A DNA stretch of 7,556 nt from DASYDU01 sp036499445 (GCA_036499445.1 DASYDU010000241.1:1-7556); one strand, 5' to 3'. Positions 1-6,388 are shown, counted from the first letter of the stretch. Numbers and translations are program-made. Notes: generated from the letters alone by a model not told the origin.

Positions 1-1
1 C

Positions 2-55
2 CGCGACGCGCAGGCTCTGCGCAGCGGAGCGCTTCCCGACGGCCTCAACCCATAA
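2..55 (+). CDS. 3' end of a truncated upstream gene (unidentified)
   Basis: One plus-strand frame reads RDAQALRSGALPDGLNP and then a TAA stop at 53-55. I chose this frame because its stop lies only three bases before a strong terminator hairpin, the usual arrangement at the end of a gene. The other two plus frames either run through the terminator or stop inside it. Seventeen residues are too few to name a family, and the rest of the gene lies outside the window. The call rests on the stop-terminator geometry alone. Confidence 0.4.
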   Translation, partial: RDAQALRSGALPDGLNP

Positions 56-58
56 ACA

Positions 59-97
59 AGGCCGCGATCATCAGCGATGACCGCGGCCTCTTTATTT
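59..97 (+). terminator. Rho-independent terminator
   Basis: The arm AGGCCGCGATCATC (59-72) pairs with GATGACCGCGGCCT (76-89), giving 14 positions with a single A/C mismatch and a three-base loop. CTTTATTT follows at 90-97. A GC-rich stem with a tight loop and a T-rich tail is the classical intrinsic terminator. It probably ends the plus-strand gene whose stop lies at 53-55. The minus strand also has a fairly T-rich stretch after the stem, so it may act in both directions. Confidence 0.8.
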
Positions 98-220
98 CAA
101 ACGTCCGGCTGATTGCGACGATGAGGAGTCGCTCGAAGACAGGCGAGGTCGGACGGTGCTGCGCACAGCCATGTGATCGACCCGAGCCAATCGAAATTAT
201 GGTCCTCCCGACGGTATTCA

Positions 221-251
221 ACCGGAAAGTTTGATTCGCGGAATGTACGAT
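221..251. repeat. Diverged direct repeat, copy 1
   Basis: The segment begins ACCGGAAAGTTTGATTCG and ends GTACGAT. It matches the segment at 350-378 (ACCGGAATGTTTGATTCG ... GTACGAT) with one mismatch in the first 18 bases, a variable four to six base middle and an identical 3' end. The two copies lie in the same orientation about 130 bases apart in the non-coding spacer. No function can be assigned. Confidence 0.55.
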
Positions 252-349
252 TTGGTGATTTGTAAACTGTGAAGTTTTTGAGAGGGCTGCGTTTCTTTGC
301 TACCGCCTTCGGCCTTTTTCCTCGCTATCGCTCGGCGACCGTCGTTGCT

Positions 350-378
350 ACCGGAATGTTTGATTCGTTGAGTACGAT
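350..378. repeat. Diverged direct repeat, copy 2
   Basis: Second copy of the repeat at 221-251, same orientation, two bases shorter in the middle. The DNA between the copies carries a T-rich and pyrimidine-rich stretch. The pair could be a small local duplication or the ends of a decayed element. Nothing in the sequence decides between these. Confidence 0.55.
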
Positions 379-686
379 GCTGGACGCTGGATCCTTGATG
401 CTCGATTGAAGGCGGAAGTTCGTACTGCTTTTTATCGGCTTCTTTGGGACGCAGACGATACACCATAATCCTAGTCCACGGAAGGCGCTTCGTCACCTTT
501 TTTGGTGCGATATTGTCCGAGCAAATCGTGTGCCCGTGGGGAAGCGAAGCATGGGGGCAAACCGTGTGCCAGCGCATGATTGCGGCGCGGATTTGCGTGT
601 TGATTCGGCTTGCGGCGGCTGTGACAGCGGCGTGCTGGTCGACCTTGTCGCGAACGGCATTTTGAACTAAAAGTTGCCGCGCGAGA

Positions 687-1187
687 TTGTTCTGTTGCCA
701 TATTATTTGGGCCGCTGCGTTGGACAAGCTACTTTCAATTTTCGACAGGGCGAATTGCGAACGGGCAAATTGCGAGCCGACGGCCAGGACCCTCCGGGGA
801 ACCAAGCCCTTCCGGGGAGCGCGGACCGTTTGCTGGTTGGCGATCTTAGCGGCCTGCGGTTTGGCGATCCTGGGCGGCGCAGGCCGGACGTTTGCCGATG
901 ACGCGGCAGTTTTGAATCCGACGCCGGCGGCGCCCGACAAGCCGATTACCGTGCGCGATCGATTGATCACGGGGCTGCAGGTGCGGCTGCAATCGGAAGC
1001 GACGTTTATTGATCATGTACTGTTGCAGGTCGAGGCGGGCCATTTGCCGCAGCAGATGGTGGACGAGACATTCTTTTGGGCGCGGAAGAAGGCGGGCGAT
1101 CCCGCTCATGGTCGTCCGCGGCGTCCGATCATCTATTTCGAGCCGGCGCTGGTGGCTCGGGCCAACGCGATCCATGTGACGTTATGA
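687..1187 (+). CDS. Small exported hypothetical protein of a planctomycete-type family; start uncertain
   Basis: Counting from the TTG at 687, the frame gives 166 residues. The last ~80 (VRDRLITGLQVRL, LLQVEAGHLPQQMVDETFFWARKK, RPIIYFEPALVARANAIHVTL) resemble, from memory, a family of short uncharacterised planctomycete proteins with a 'RLxTGLxxR...E..FI...V...V..G.LP...V..TFFWAR' pattern ending in a FE.AL..RA..I pattern. A hydrophobic stretch at about 49-64 followed by GRTFA/DD (cut after residue 70) looks like a Sec signal peptide. No enzyme motif is visible. The start is a real problem: no ATG or GTG precedes the signal peptide in frame after the stop at 663-665, only TTG codons at 687, 720 and 837, none with a convincing ribosome site. 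The first ~45 residues look non-coding and include a repeated AATTGCGA. The N-terminus may be shorter with a non-ATG start, or the gene may be decayed at its 5' end. Coding of the 3' two-thirds is fairly secure; function is unknown. Confidence 0.6.
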   Translation: MFCCHIIWAAALDKLLSIFDRANCERANCEPTARTLRGTKPFRGARTVCWLAILAACGLAILGGAGRTFADDAAVLNPTPAAPDKPITVRDRLITGLQVRLQSEATFIDHVLLQVEAGHLPQQMVDETFFWARKKAGDPAHGRPRRPIIYFEPALVARANAIHVTL

Positions 1188-1279
1188 ACAGGTGGCGCGT
1201 TGCAGGACTGGGGGCTCGGCGAGCAACGCTTTGCGTCGGTGGCCGCTCGTCGCCGTCCAATCGATGGTCGCGTATTCCC

Positions 1280-1320
1280 GCCCGCTGAAGCGGGCTCGCC
1301 TCCGGCGGTAGGCAGGGGGC
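1280..1320. repeat. GC-rich palindromic (REP-like) intergenic repeat
   Basis: GCCCGC-TGAA-GCGGGC at 1280-1295 is a perfect six-base stem with a four-base loop. It is followed by GCCTCCGGCGGTAGGC at 1298-1313, a second imperfect hairpin, and a G-run. Paired GC-rich hairpins of this type are common between genes in planctomycetes and proteobacteria (REP-like elements). The block sits 93 bases after the stop of the upstream plus-strand gene, so it could also weaken read-through. It has no T-tract, so I do not call it an intrinsic terminator. Confidence 0.5.
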
Positions 1321-1337
1321 CTGAAATCGGCTATGAT
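1309..1337 (+). promoter_or_regulatory. Possible sigma70-type promoter for the small basic protein
   Basis: TAGGCA at 1309-1314 (four of six matches to TTGACA) is followed after exactly 17 bases by TATGAT at 1332-1337 (five of six matches to TATAAT). Transcription would start near 1344 and leave a leader of roughly 50 bases before the ATG at 1393. The -35 box overlaps the palindromic repeat. This is a consensus match only; planctomycete promoters are poorly defined. Confidence 0.35.
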
Positions 1338-1392
1338 GGCGAGCCCATCGTGGTTGGCGTCCGAAGTTTTCCTCCTGCCCAATGGTTTGAAC

Positions 1393-1707
1393 ATGGCCCG
1401 TAAAGTTGTCAGTCGCAAGGCAAAACGCGCTGAGGTGGACGCTGCGGAGCGGTCTGAGAAGGTGGAGAAGAAGGTTAAAGGCGAGAAGGCACCCAAGAAG
1501 GAGCCGGTGAAGCGGAAGAGCCGGGCGAAGACGGCCAAAGTGATCCGGCTGAAGGCGTTTTGGGGCGTTTTCAATCAGACGCTGAAGCGCGTGGCGCTGT
1601 TCGACTATCCGGACCGCAAGAAGGCGGAGAAGATGGCGGCTGAGCTCACGGCGGGCGGCAAGAGCCCGCATTTTGTGCAGCTGGTGAAGGACGTCGTGGC
1701 GGAATAG
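1393..1707 (+). CDS. Small basic Lys-rich protein with conserved C-terminal module
   Basis: The protein has 104 residues. Residues 1-48 form a disordered-looking Lys/Arg/Ala/Glu-rich tail (MARKVVSRKAKR, VEKKVKGEKAPKKEPVKRKS). Residues 50-104 form a compact module: IRLKAFWGVFNQTLKRVALF, then an Ala/Lys helix (RKKAEKMAAEL) and KSPHFVQLVKDVV. I recognise the 'KAFWGVFNQ.LKRVALF.Y' and 'KSPHFVQ..K' pattern as a recurring small planctomycete protein without known function. The basic tail resembles those of histone-like and RNA-binding proteins, so nucleic-acid association is a reasonable guess, not shown. I chose the ATG at 1393 because the conserved MARK-type basic tail begins there. An in-frame ATG at 1333 would add 20 unrelated residues and overlap the proposed -10 box. 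No clear Shine-Dalgarno site precedes 1393. The gene converges with the receiver gene, 59 bases apart. Confidence 0.75.
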   Translation: MARKVVSRKAKRAEVDAAERSEKVEKKVKGEKAPKKEPVKRKSRAKTAKVIRLKAFWGVFNQTLKRVALFDYPDRKKAEKMAAELTAGGKSPHFVQLVKDVVAE

Positions 1708-1766
1708 TCGGCGATGCCGATTCTCACGGCGGGCCGACCAATGCTGCGCATCGGTGCCCGCGCCCG

Positions 1767-2144
1767 CTAAATGCCGAGGGCTGTGGCGATCTTTTCTTTT
1801 GTCGCCGGCAGGTCATATTCTAGTTTGCCGAAGCCGTGGAGCGCGCCGGCGGTGACCGCGGTAGCTTGGTGCTCGGGGTAGTTGGTGATGAGCATCACCG
1901 GCACGGCGGCGAATTCCGGGTGGCGCTTAATCGCGCGGATGATCTCGATGCCGTCGGAATAGTCTTCGTCTAGCTTGCGGTTGACGAGGACCAGGTCGAA
2001 GTGGCCACGGCGTAGCAGGGCAAGCGTGTCGTCGCAGGCGGCCGCTTGCTCGATCTCGACGTCGTTGAAATTGGCGGCGAAGAAACGGCGGATCGCGGCG
2101 TGATCCGGGCCGCACTGGCCAACGTCGAGCACTCGCTTGGGCAT
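1767..2144 (-). CDS. Stand-alone receiver-like protein with degenerate phosphorylation site
   Basis: About 125 residues forming a single response-regulator receiver fold with no output domain. Positions here count from the TTG at 2150; subtract two for the chosen ATG at 2144 (MPKRVLDVGQ). Beta-strand 1 is RVLDVGQCGPDH, with Gly-Gln where receivers carry the acidic pair. Strand 3 is FDLVLVNRKLD, with Asn57 where the phospho-acceptor Asp should be. Strand 4 ends in VPVMLITN with the switch Thr89, and strand 5 is GFGK with the conserved Lys109. So Thr and Lys are kept while the phosphorylated Asp and Mg-binding pair are lost: a pseudo-receiver. 'NRKLDEDYSDG' appears, from memory, in related planctomycete proteins, so Asn is probably a family trait and not a sequencing error. 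It likely works as a phosphorylation-independent protein-interaction module. It lies downstream of the propeller operon on the same strand, separated by an inverted-repeat element. The ribosome site is weak (GGTGA is too far upstream). Confidence 0.85.
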   Translation of the reverse strand: MPKRVLDVGQCGPDHAAIRRFFAANFNDVEIEQAAACDDTLALLRRGHFDLVLVNRKLDEDYSDGIEIIRAIKRHPEFAAVPVMLITNYPEHQATAVTAGALHGFGKLEYDLPATKEKIATALGI

Positions 2145-2157
2145 ATTCAATTCATTT

Positions 2158-2291
2158 CACCACTGAGGCACAGAGGGCACGGAGAAGAACAGACGGGCGT
2201 AGAACTGTAGATCAGAAGATCGAGGTTGTCTATTGTTCTTCCGCTCTACGGCTCTTGCTTTCATCTCCGTGTGCTCCGTGCCTCAGTGGTT
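2158..2291. repeat. MITE/REP-like inverted repeat filling the intergenic gap
   Basis: The 27-base left arm (2159-2185, starting ACCACTGAGGCAC and ending CACGGAGA) matches the reverse complement of 2264-2290 at 24 of 27 positions. Pairing continues inward: CGTAGA at 2198-2203 faces TCTACG at 2245-2250, placed symmetrically to within one base. The whole unit could fold into a long hairpin. The right arm ends at the TAA of the propeller gene (2290-2292), and the left arm ends about 15 bases before the receiver ATG. I recall closely similar 'CCACTGAGGCACAGAGG' strings between genes in many planctomycetes and other environmental bacteria, so this is probably one copy of a dispersed non-autonomous element. 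It encodes no protein and may act as a terminator or mRNA-stabilising stem for the propeller operon. Confidence 0.8.
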
Positions 2292-4041
2292 AATCCTTCT
2301 TCCCCGCGTCGTTTGAGATCGCGAAGAGGTGGGTGCGGTTGGAGATGTAGAGGACATTGCCGGCGACGATTGGCGTACTATAGACGCTGCTCCCCATGTT
2401 GACTTCGCCGTAGAAGGGCTTTTGCTCGCCGCCTTCTTTTTTCATGGCGACGTTCGGGTCGGCGGAGTGCTTGAAGATGGCGATGTCGCCGTCTTCGTCG
2501 CCGATGTAGACCTTGCCGTCGACGATTAGCGGCGAGCCCCAAGCTGAGGCGAGCATGTCGTAGGCCCAGTGTTGTTTGCCGGTTTTGGCGTCGAGACAGT
2601 GAAAGAGGCCGCTGAAGTCAGCGATGTAGAGGATGTCGTCCTTGATGGCGACGCTGCCGATTGAGCGGTGCATGATTTCTTCGAAGTCGACCTTGCCGTC
2701 GCCGTTTTGATCTTCGTGGCTGAAGTGCCAAACCATCGCGGAGTTTGGATTTGGGCGGGCGAAGTCGCCGTCTTTTTCGACGACGGCTTGGATCCGCTTG
2801 GGCGCGATCGGCTTGTTGGGGTCGGCCGAGTTGAAGGCGAGCTCGGAACTGACGTCGCCGCGCTTCGTCGGGTCGATGCACCAGAGGTGGCCGATGCCTT
2901 CGCCGTGCTCGGGATCTTCGCCGACGGCGACGTAGACGAGGCCTTTGTAGATCACGGGCGAACCGATGAGATGGTTGCGCGTGGCGGTCGGGCCGAGGGT
3001 GTAGAGCGCCGTCTTGGGATTGCAGTCGAACTTCCAGATGAGCTTCGAGTTGCCCTTGCCGTCGCCCTTGGGATCGAAGCTATAGAGCCAGCCGTCGCCG
3101 CCGCCAAAGATGACTTGCGGCTGACCGCCGAGGACGTCGTAGCTCGGGGAGGACCACTGGCCGTGGAGGATGTTGGAGCCGGGAGACTTATCGGTCCAGA
3201 GGATTTTGCCGGTGTTCTTATCCAGGGCCATGAAGCTCGGCGCTTCGGGGGCCGGGATGTAATTGTGCTCGACGTCGACGCCGTTCGAGGTGCAGACGAA
3301 GAGGGTGTCGCCAGCGGTGGTGACGGAGCAGGCGGACATGTTGTGGGGCGAGACCCCAAGCTCCTTCATCATGTCGAGCGACCAAATGACGTCGGCTTCA
3401 TCATCGGCGACGACGGGCTCGTCTTTGTAAGGGCCGTTGTTTTCGCCGTCGCGGAAGCCTTGCGTATCGAGGCAACGGACTTCGCAGCGGCTGGTGACGA
3501 ACCAGAGACGGTTGCCTTCGATGAGCGGGGTGCAGCAAAGGCCCTCCATCGGCCAGTCGTGAACGCGGCCGGTGGGAAGCTTTTCACTGCTGTGCTGCCA
3601 GAGAAATTTGCCGTCTTTGATGTCGAAGCAGAGCAGCACGCCGAGGTCGACTTTATCGCCGGGGTAGCGCTTGAGCCAGCCGCCGGCGTTGTTGGTGCCG
3701 ACGTAGGCCTGGCCGCCGGCGACGACGGGGCCGCCGTAGCTGCGGGAGCCGAGCTGAGCGACCCAGAGGATGTTCTTGGAGCCTGTCGGATCCCATTTGC
3801 CGGTCTGGGGGTCGATCTTGCCGATCTTCCATTCGGTGGGGATGTTGTGGCCGACGGGAGTATTATTACGCGTCGAGGAACCGCCCCATTGGGCCCAATC
3901 GACGTTGGGCGTTTCGTCGGAAGTGTCGGACGTGGCCGCCGGCTTTTGACTTTTGCTGGAGTCGGCGGTTGCAGAGATCGCAAACACACAAGCGGCGATC
4001 AGAAATGCGAGCGATGTCTCGGTCAATAAAAATCGTTTCAT
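2290..4041 (-). CDS. Exported PQQ-like (BamB-type) beta-propeller protein with EF-hand loop
   Basis: From the ATG at 4041 the protein has 583 residues. That start gives a signal peptide (MKRFLLTETSLAFLIAAC...ISATA/DSS) and has GTGAGAG about eight bases upstream. A TTG at 4095 would add 18 residues in front of the charged n-region. The body is a PQQ_2/PQQ-like propeller. Numbering from the TTG, blade signatures 'AxDxxTGkxxW' appear at about 154-166 (LLCFDIKDGKFLW), 288-300 (FMALDKNTGKILW), 336-354, 403-409 and 497-510 (LFHCLDAKTGKQHW), with a closing strand at 587-594. Long stretches (GTNNAGGWLKRYP, GRVHDWPMEGLCC, DPEHGEGIGHLWCIDP) match a strongly conserved planctomycete family as I remember it. 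Two special features are a perfect EF-hand loop, DQNGDGKVDFEE (462-473), and adjacent cysteines 187-188. IAAC in the signal region also resembles a lipobox, so a lipoprotein cannot be excluded. It lies 55 bases after the related gene, probably co-transcribed. No catalytic role can be assigned; ligand or protein binding outside the cytoplasm is the family expectation. Confidence 0.9.
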   Translation of the reverse strand: MKRFLLTETSLAFLIAACVFAISATADSSKSQKPAATSDTSDETPNVDWAQWGGSSTRNNTPVGHNIPTEWKIGKIDPQTGKWDPTGSKNILWVAQLGSRSYGGPVVAGGQAYVGTNNAGGWLKRYPGDKVDLGVLLCFDIKDGKFLWQHSSEKLPTGRVHDWPMEGLCCTPLIEGNRLWFVTSRCEVRCLDTQGFRDGENNGPYKDEPVVADDEADVIWSLDMMKELGVSPHNMSACSVTTAGDTLFVCTSNGVDVEHNYIPAPEAPSFMALDKNTGKILWTDKSPGSNILHGQWSSPSYDVLGGQPQVIFGGGDGWLYSFDPKGDGKGNSKLIWKFDCNPKTALYTLGPTATRNHLIGSPVIYKGLVYVAVGEDPEHGEGIGHLWCIDPTKRGDVSSELAFNSADPNKPIAPKRIQAVVEKDGDFARPNPNSAMVWHFSHEDQNGDGKVDFEEIMHRSIGSVAIKDDILYIADFSGLFHCLDAKTGKQHWAYDMLASAWGSPLIVDGKVYIGDEDGDIAIFKHSADPNVAMKKEGGEQKPFYGEVNMGSSVYSTPIVAGNVLYISNRTHLFAISNDAGKKD

Positions 4042-4096
4042 ATGGCGAGCTCTCACTTGGAGATCAGAATTTTGAAGCGGAAAGAATCGCGGCAAT

Positions 4097-6370
4097 TCAG
4101 TTTGGCGTTACGCTGATGTTGTCGAGGTAGATTTCGGCGTCTTCGGATTTGCCGAACAGGCCGGGGCTGCCGTGCAGGTTGGGCGAATGGTCGACGAAGT
4201 CGACCGTCCACTTATCTGGCTCCGGTTGACCGCGTTCCCAGATTTTGCCCATCACGTGGGCTATGTCTTTTTCGGGAACCACCTTGAGTTTCAAGGTGTA
4301 CCACTGGCTGGGCTTCGGCTCGAAGGGGACGACGGACGAGCTGCGGACGTCGTGCGAGGTCCAGCTTTCGGCGCGGAGTTTTTTGTCGCGGGAGCGAAGG
4401 ATCATCTCGTAGCCGCTATTCACCAGGCCGACATCGGGTAGCTCGAAGACGGTGCCGTTGAGCATGACGTCGCCTTGAATCGTGTAATTGGCGAGGTCCG
4501 ATTGGCCCATGAAGAGCGTGCTGCGGGTGCCGAGCTTGTTCTTGGGGTCGCGTGGCGTGGGGAGCAAATCCTTCTTAGCTAGGATCTTCTCGCCATCAAG
4601 GTCCTTGAGCATATAGCGGACGCGGCCGCCGACCCAGGTGAGCGGCACGTCCTTCTCGGCGTTGAAATCCCACTTCCAGGGAAGCGGCGGGACAACTCGG
4701 ACGCGGGCCGAGCCTTTGAGGTCGCCGATCTGGCAGGTGACCAGGGCGCATTGGTGCTCTTTGTCGGCGGGAGCGTGATAGGTGCCGTCGGCGTCGATAG
4801 TGCCGGGGCCGTCGACGGCGAACTTCACGTCTTTCGCGGCGGCGGTGCTCAGCAGCTGGCCTCGCTTGTTGAAGACGCGGACTTTGTAGGCTTGCTTGTC
4901 ACCAGGCCGCAATATCACATCGAACGGCACGACTTGCGCGAGTGCCGGCGCCTGGTCCTGGGACGCCGCGGATTCTTCCGGCATCTTGGGCAAGGGATCG
5001 GCCTCGGGCTTTTTGCCTTCCTCGCCAACGCAATACATGTACTTGCCGGTCGGAATATAAAGTCGCCCATGCGAGACCATGGGCGAGCCGTTGCATTCCT
5101 TGGCGTCCTCATCAAGGCGAATTTTTTGGACGACTTTCACGCCGTCGTCGCTCGGCTTGAGAATATAGGACTGGCTGCTGTTGGTGCAGAGGTAGAATTT
5201 GCCGTCCGCATAGAGGGGCGTGCCGAAAATGAATGTGCCAAGCGCCTTGCGGGCGATCTCATCGCCGGTCTTGGCGTCAAATATATAGAGCTTCGCGCCG
5301 TCGTCGAGTTGGTAGAGGCGATCGCCGATCAAGAGCGGCGAGCTGAGTCCGGCCATGACGCCGTCCTTTCGCCAGAGCTCCTTGCCCTTGAGGTCGCCGG
5401 TCATCGTGCCGTCGAGCGCAGCGACGGTGCCCATCGACGTGCCGACCGTGTTTTCCTTGGCGTGGCCAACATAAACTTTGCCGTCGGCAGTGACCAGCGG
5501 CGAGATATTGGCGCCGGCTCGCGAGAAGATGAGGTGCCAAATCGGCTGGCCGGTGCGGGGCTGTAAGGCCCAAACGCCGCCGTCGCCGGATTCGAAGACG
5601 AGTGCTTGCTGACCATTGAGGACTGCCAGGGTGGGCGTGCCGTAATTGGTATCGTATGGGCTGATACTGGTGCCGTTGATCCAGCGGAGCTCGCCGGTGG
5701 CCTTGTCAAAGCACATGAAGCGATGGGCCGGCTTGGCAAAGCCGCCCCATTTGTCTGCGTCGCCCCAATCGACGAGCACGGCACTAATTAGCACCGTGTC
5801 TTCGAAGACAACCGGCGTATTGGTCCGCCCGCCGAAAGTCGAGATCGTGCCAAATTGTTCGGCGAGGTTGCGGTCCCAAACGACTTTTCCGCTGTCGCCT
5901 TCGAGGCAACAGAAATAGCCGCTCACGCCTTGGTAGTAGACGCGGCCAGTTTCGGGGTCGGCGACTACGTTAGACCAGCCGACGCGTTCGGGGGGCACCT
6001 CGGTGAGAGAAACGTTGGAGCGGTGTTCCCAAATTGGTTTGCCGGTGGCTGCGTCGGCGCAAATGACTTTTTCGCCTTCATCGGCGGTACCAGGCTTGTC
6101 GCGAACGATTGTGTAAAGCTTGCCGCGGAGGGTGATCGGGGAGGAACGGCCGGCGAGCGCTTCGCTCGTCCAGAGGACGTTACTACCCGGGCCGCCCTTG
6201 GGATCCCAATGGTCGACGAGCCCTTTTTCCGTCGAGATGCGGTTCTGTTGCGGCCCGCGCCAGTTGGGCCAATCCATGGGGTCGGTTCCCGCGGCACTCG
6301 CACGCCAGGGAGCCATAGCCGCACAACCAAAAATGCCGATCAACGCCCAACCAACTACAAAGCGCTTCAT
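4097..6370 (-). CDS. Exported PQQ-like beta-propeller protein with C-terminal Ig-like and LamG-like domains
   Basis: A multidomain exported protein of 757 residues from the ATG at 6370; numbering below counts from an in-frame ATG at 6388 (763 residues). The 6370 start gives a clean signal peptide (MKRFVVGWALIGIFGCAA...ASAA) and a MKRF opening like its neighbour; neither ATG has a strong ribosome site. The mature protein opens with DWPNWRGPQQNRIS, the usual entry to planctomycete PQQ-like propellers. Blade motifs follow at about 108-121 (VICADAATGKPIWE), 158-171, 224-237 (FMCFDKATGELRWI), 271-284 and 366-379. After a Pro/Glu/Ala-rich linker (460-485), residues 486-566 look like an Ig-like (BIG2-type) domain (RPGDKQAYKVRVFNKRGQ, GPGTIDADGTYHAP). 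Residues 570-763 look like a concanavalin/LamG (DUF1080-like) beta-sandwich ending SPGLFGKSEDAEIYLDNISV. Together these suggest a surface or periplasmic binding protein, with carbohydrate as one possible ligand. No enzyme active site is evident. It is the first gene of the probable two-gene propeller operon. Confidence 0.9.
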   Translation of the reverse strand: MKRFVVGWALIGIFGCAAMAPWRASAAGTDPMDWPNWRGPQQNRISTEKGLVDHWDPKGGPGSNVLWTSEALAGRSSPITLRGKLYTIVRDKPGTADEGEKVICADAATGKPIWEHRSNVSLTEVPPERVGWSNVVADPETGRVYYQGVSGYFCCLEGDSGKVVWDRNLAEQFGTISTFGGRTNTPVVFEDTVLISAVLVDWGDADKWGGFAKPAHRFMCFDKATGELRWINGTSISPYDTNYGTPTLAVLNGQQALVFESGDGGVWALQPRTGQPIWHLIFSRAGANISPLVTADGKVYVGHAKENTVGTSMGTVAALDGTMTGDLKGKELWRKDGVMAGLSSPLLIGDRLYQLDDGAKLYIFDAKTGDEIARKALGTFIFGTPLYADGKFYLCTNSSQSYILKPSDDGVKVVQKIRLDEDAKECNGSPMVSHGRLYIPTGKYMYCVGEEGKKPEADPLPKMPEESAASQDQAPALAQVVPFDVILRPGDKQAYKVRVFNKRGQLLSTAAAKDVKFAVDGPGTIDADGTYHAPADKEHQCALVTCQIGDLKGSARVRVVPPLPWKWDFNAEKDVPLTWVGGRVRYMLKDLDGEKILAKKDLLPTPRDPKNKLGTRSTLFMGQSDLANYTIQGDVMLNGTVFELPDVGLVNSGYEMILRSRDKKLRAESWTSHDVRSSSVVPFEPKPSQWYTLKLKVVPEKDIAHVMGKIWERGQPEPDKWTVDFVDHSPNLHGSPGLFGKSEDAEIYLDNISVTPN

Positions 6371-6388
6371 CTCGCCTGCCATAACCAT

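Larger units (their letters stand above)
98..686. other. AT-richer spacer without a convincing gene
   Basis: This stretch is visibly less GC-rich than the flanking genes. It contains a diverged direct repeat (221-251 and 350-378), two copies of TTGCTACCG (about 296-304 and 345-353), and a low-complexity GCTGGACGCTGG-type tract near 379-390. A minus-strand frame is open from 970 to 218, but its translation has no recognisable domain, changes character several times and overlaps the coding region of the plus-strand gene. I read the region as repeat-bearing, possibly decayed intergenic DNA. Confidence 0.5.

Noticed and set aside
1129..1671. A 180-codon minus-strand frame opposite the small basic protein
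   Set aside because: It runs through the GC-rich repeat and antisense to a recognisable plus-strand protein; its Leu/Arg-rich sequence is a shadow.
1711..1753. Possible bidirectional terminator between the convergent genes (CGATGC at 1712-1717 and GCATCG at 1748-1753)
   Set aside because: The stem is only six bases with a loop of about 30 and no T-tract on either side, so it is not supported.
2668..4029. A 453-codon plus-strand open frame antisense to the second propeller gene
   Set aside because: It is a shadow of the GC-biased codon pattern: Val/Ala/Asp/Gly-rich, no domain, no signal peptide or ribosome site, while the minus strand encodes a clear conserved propeller.
4751..5566. A 271-codon plus-strand open frame antisense to the first propeller gene
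   Set aside because: Same reason: low-information composition opposite a well-supported gene.
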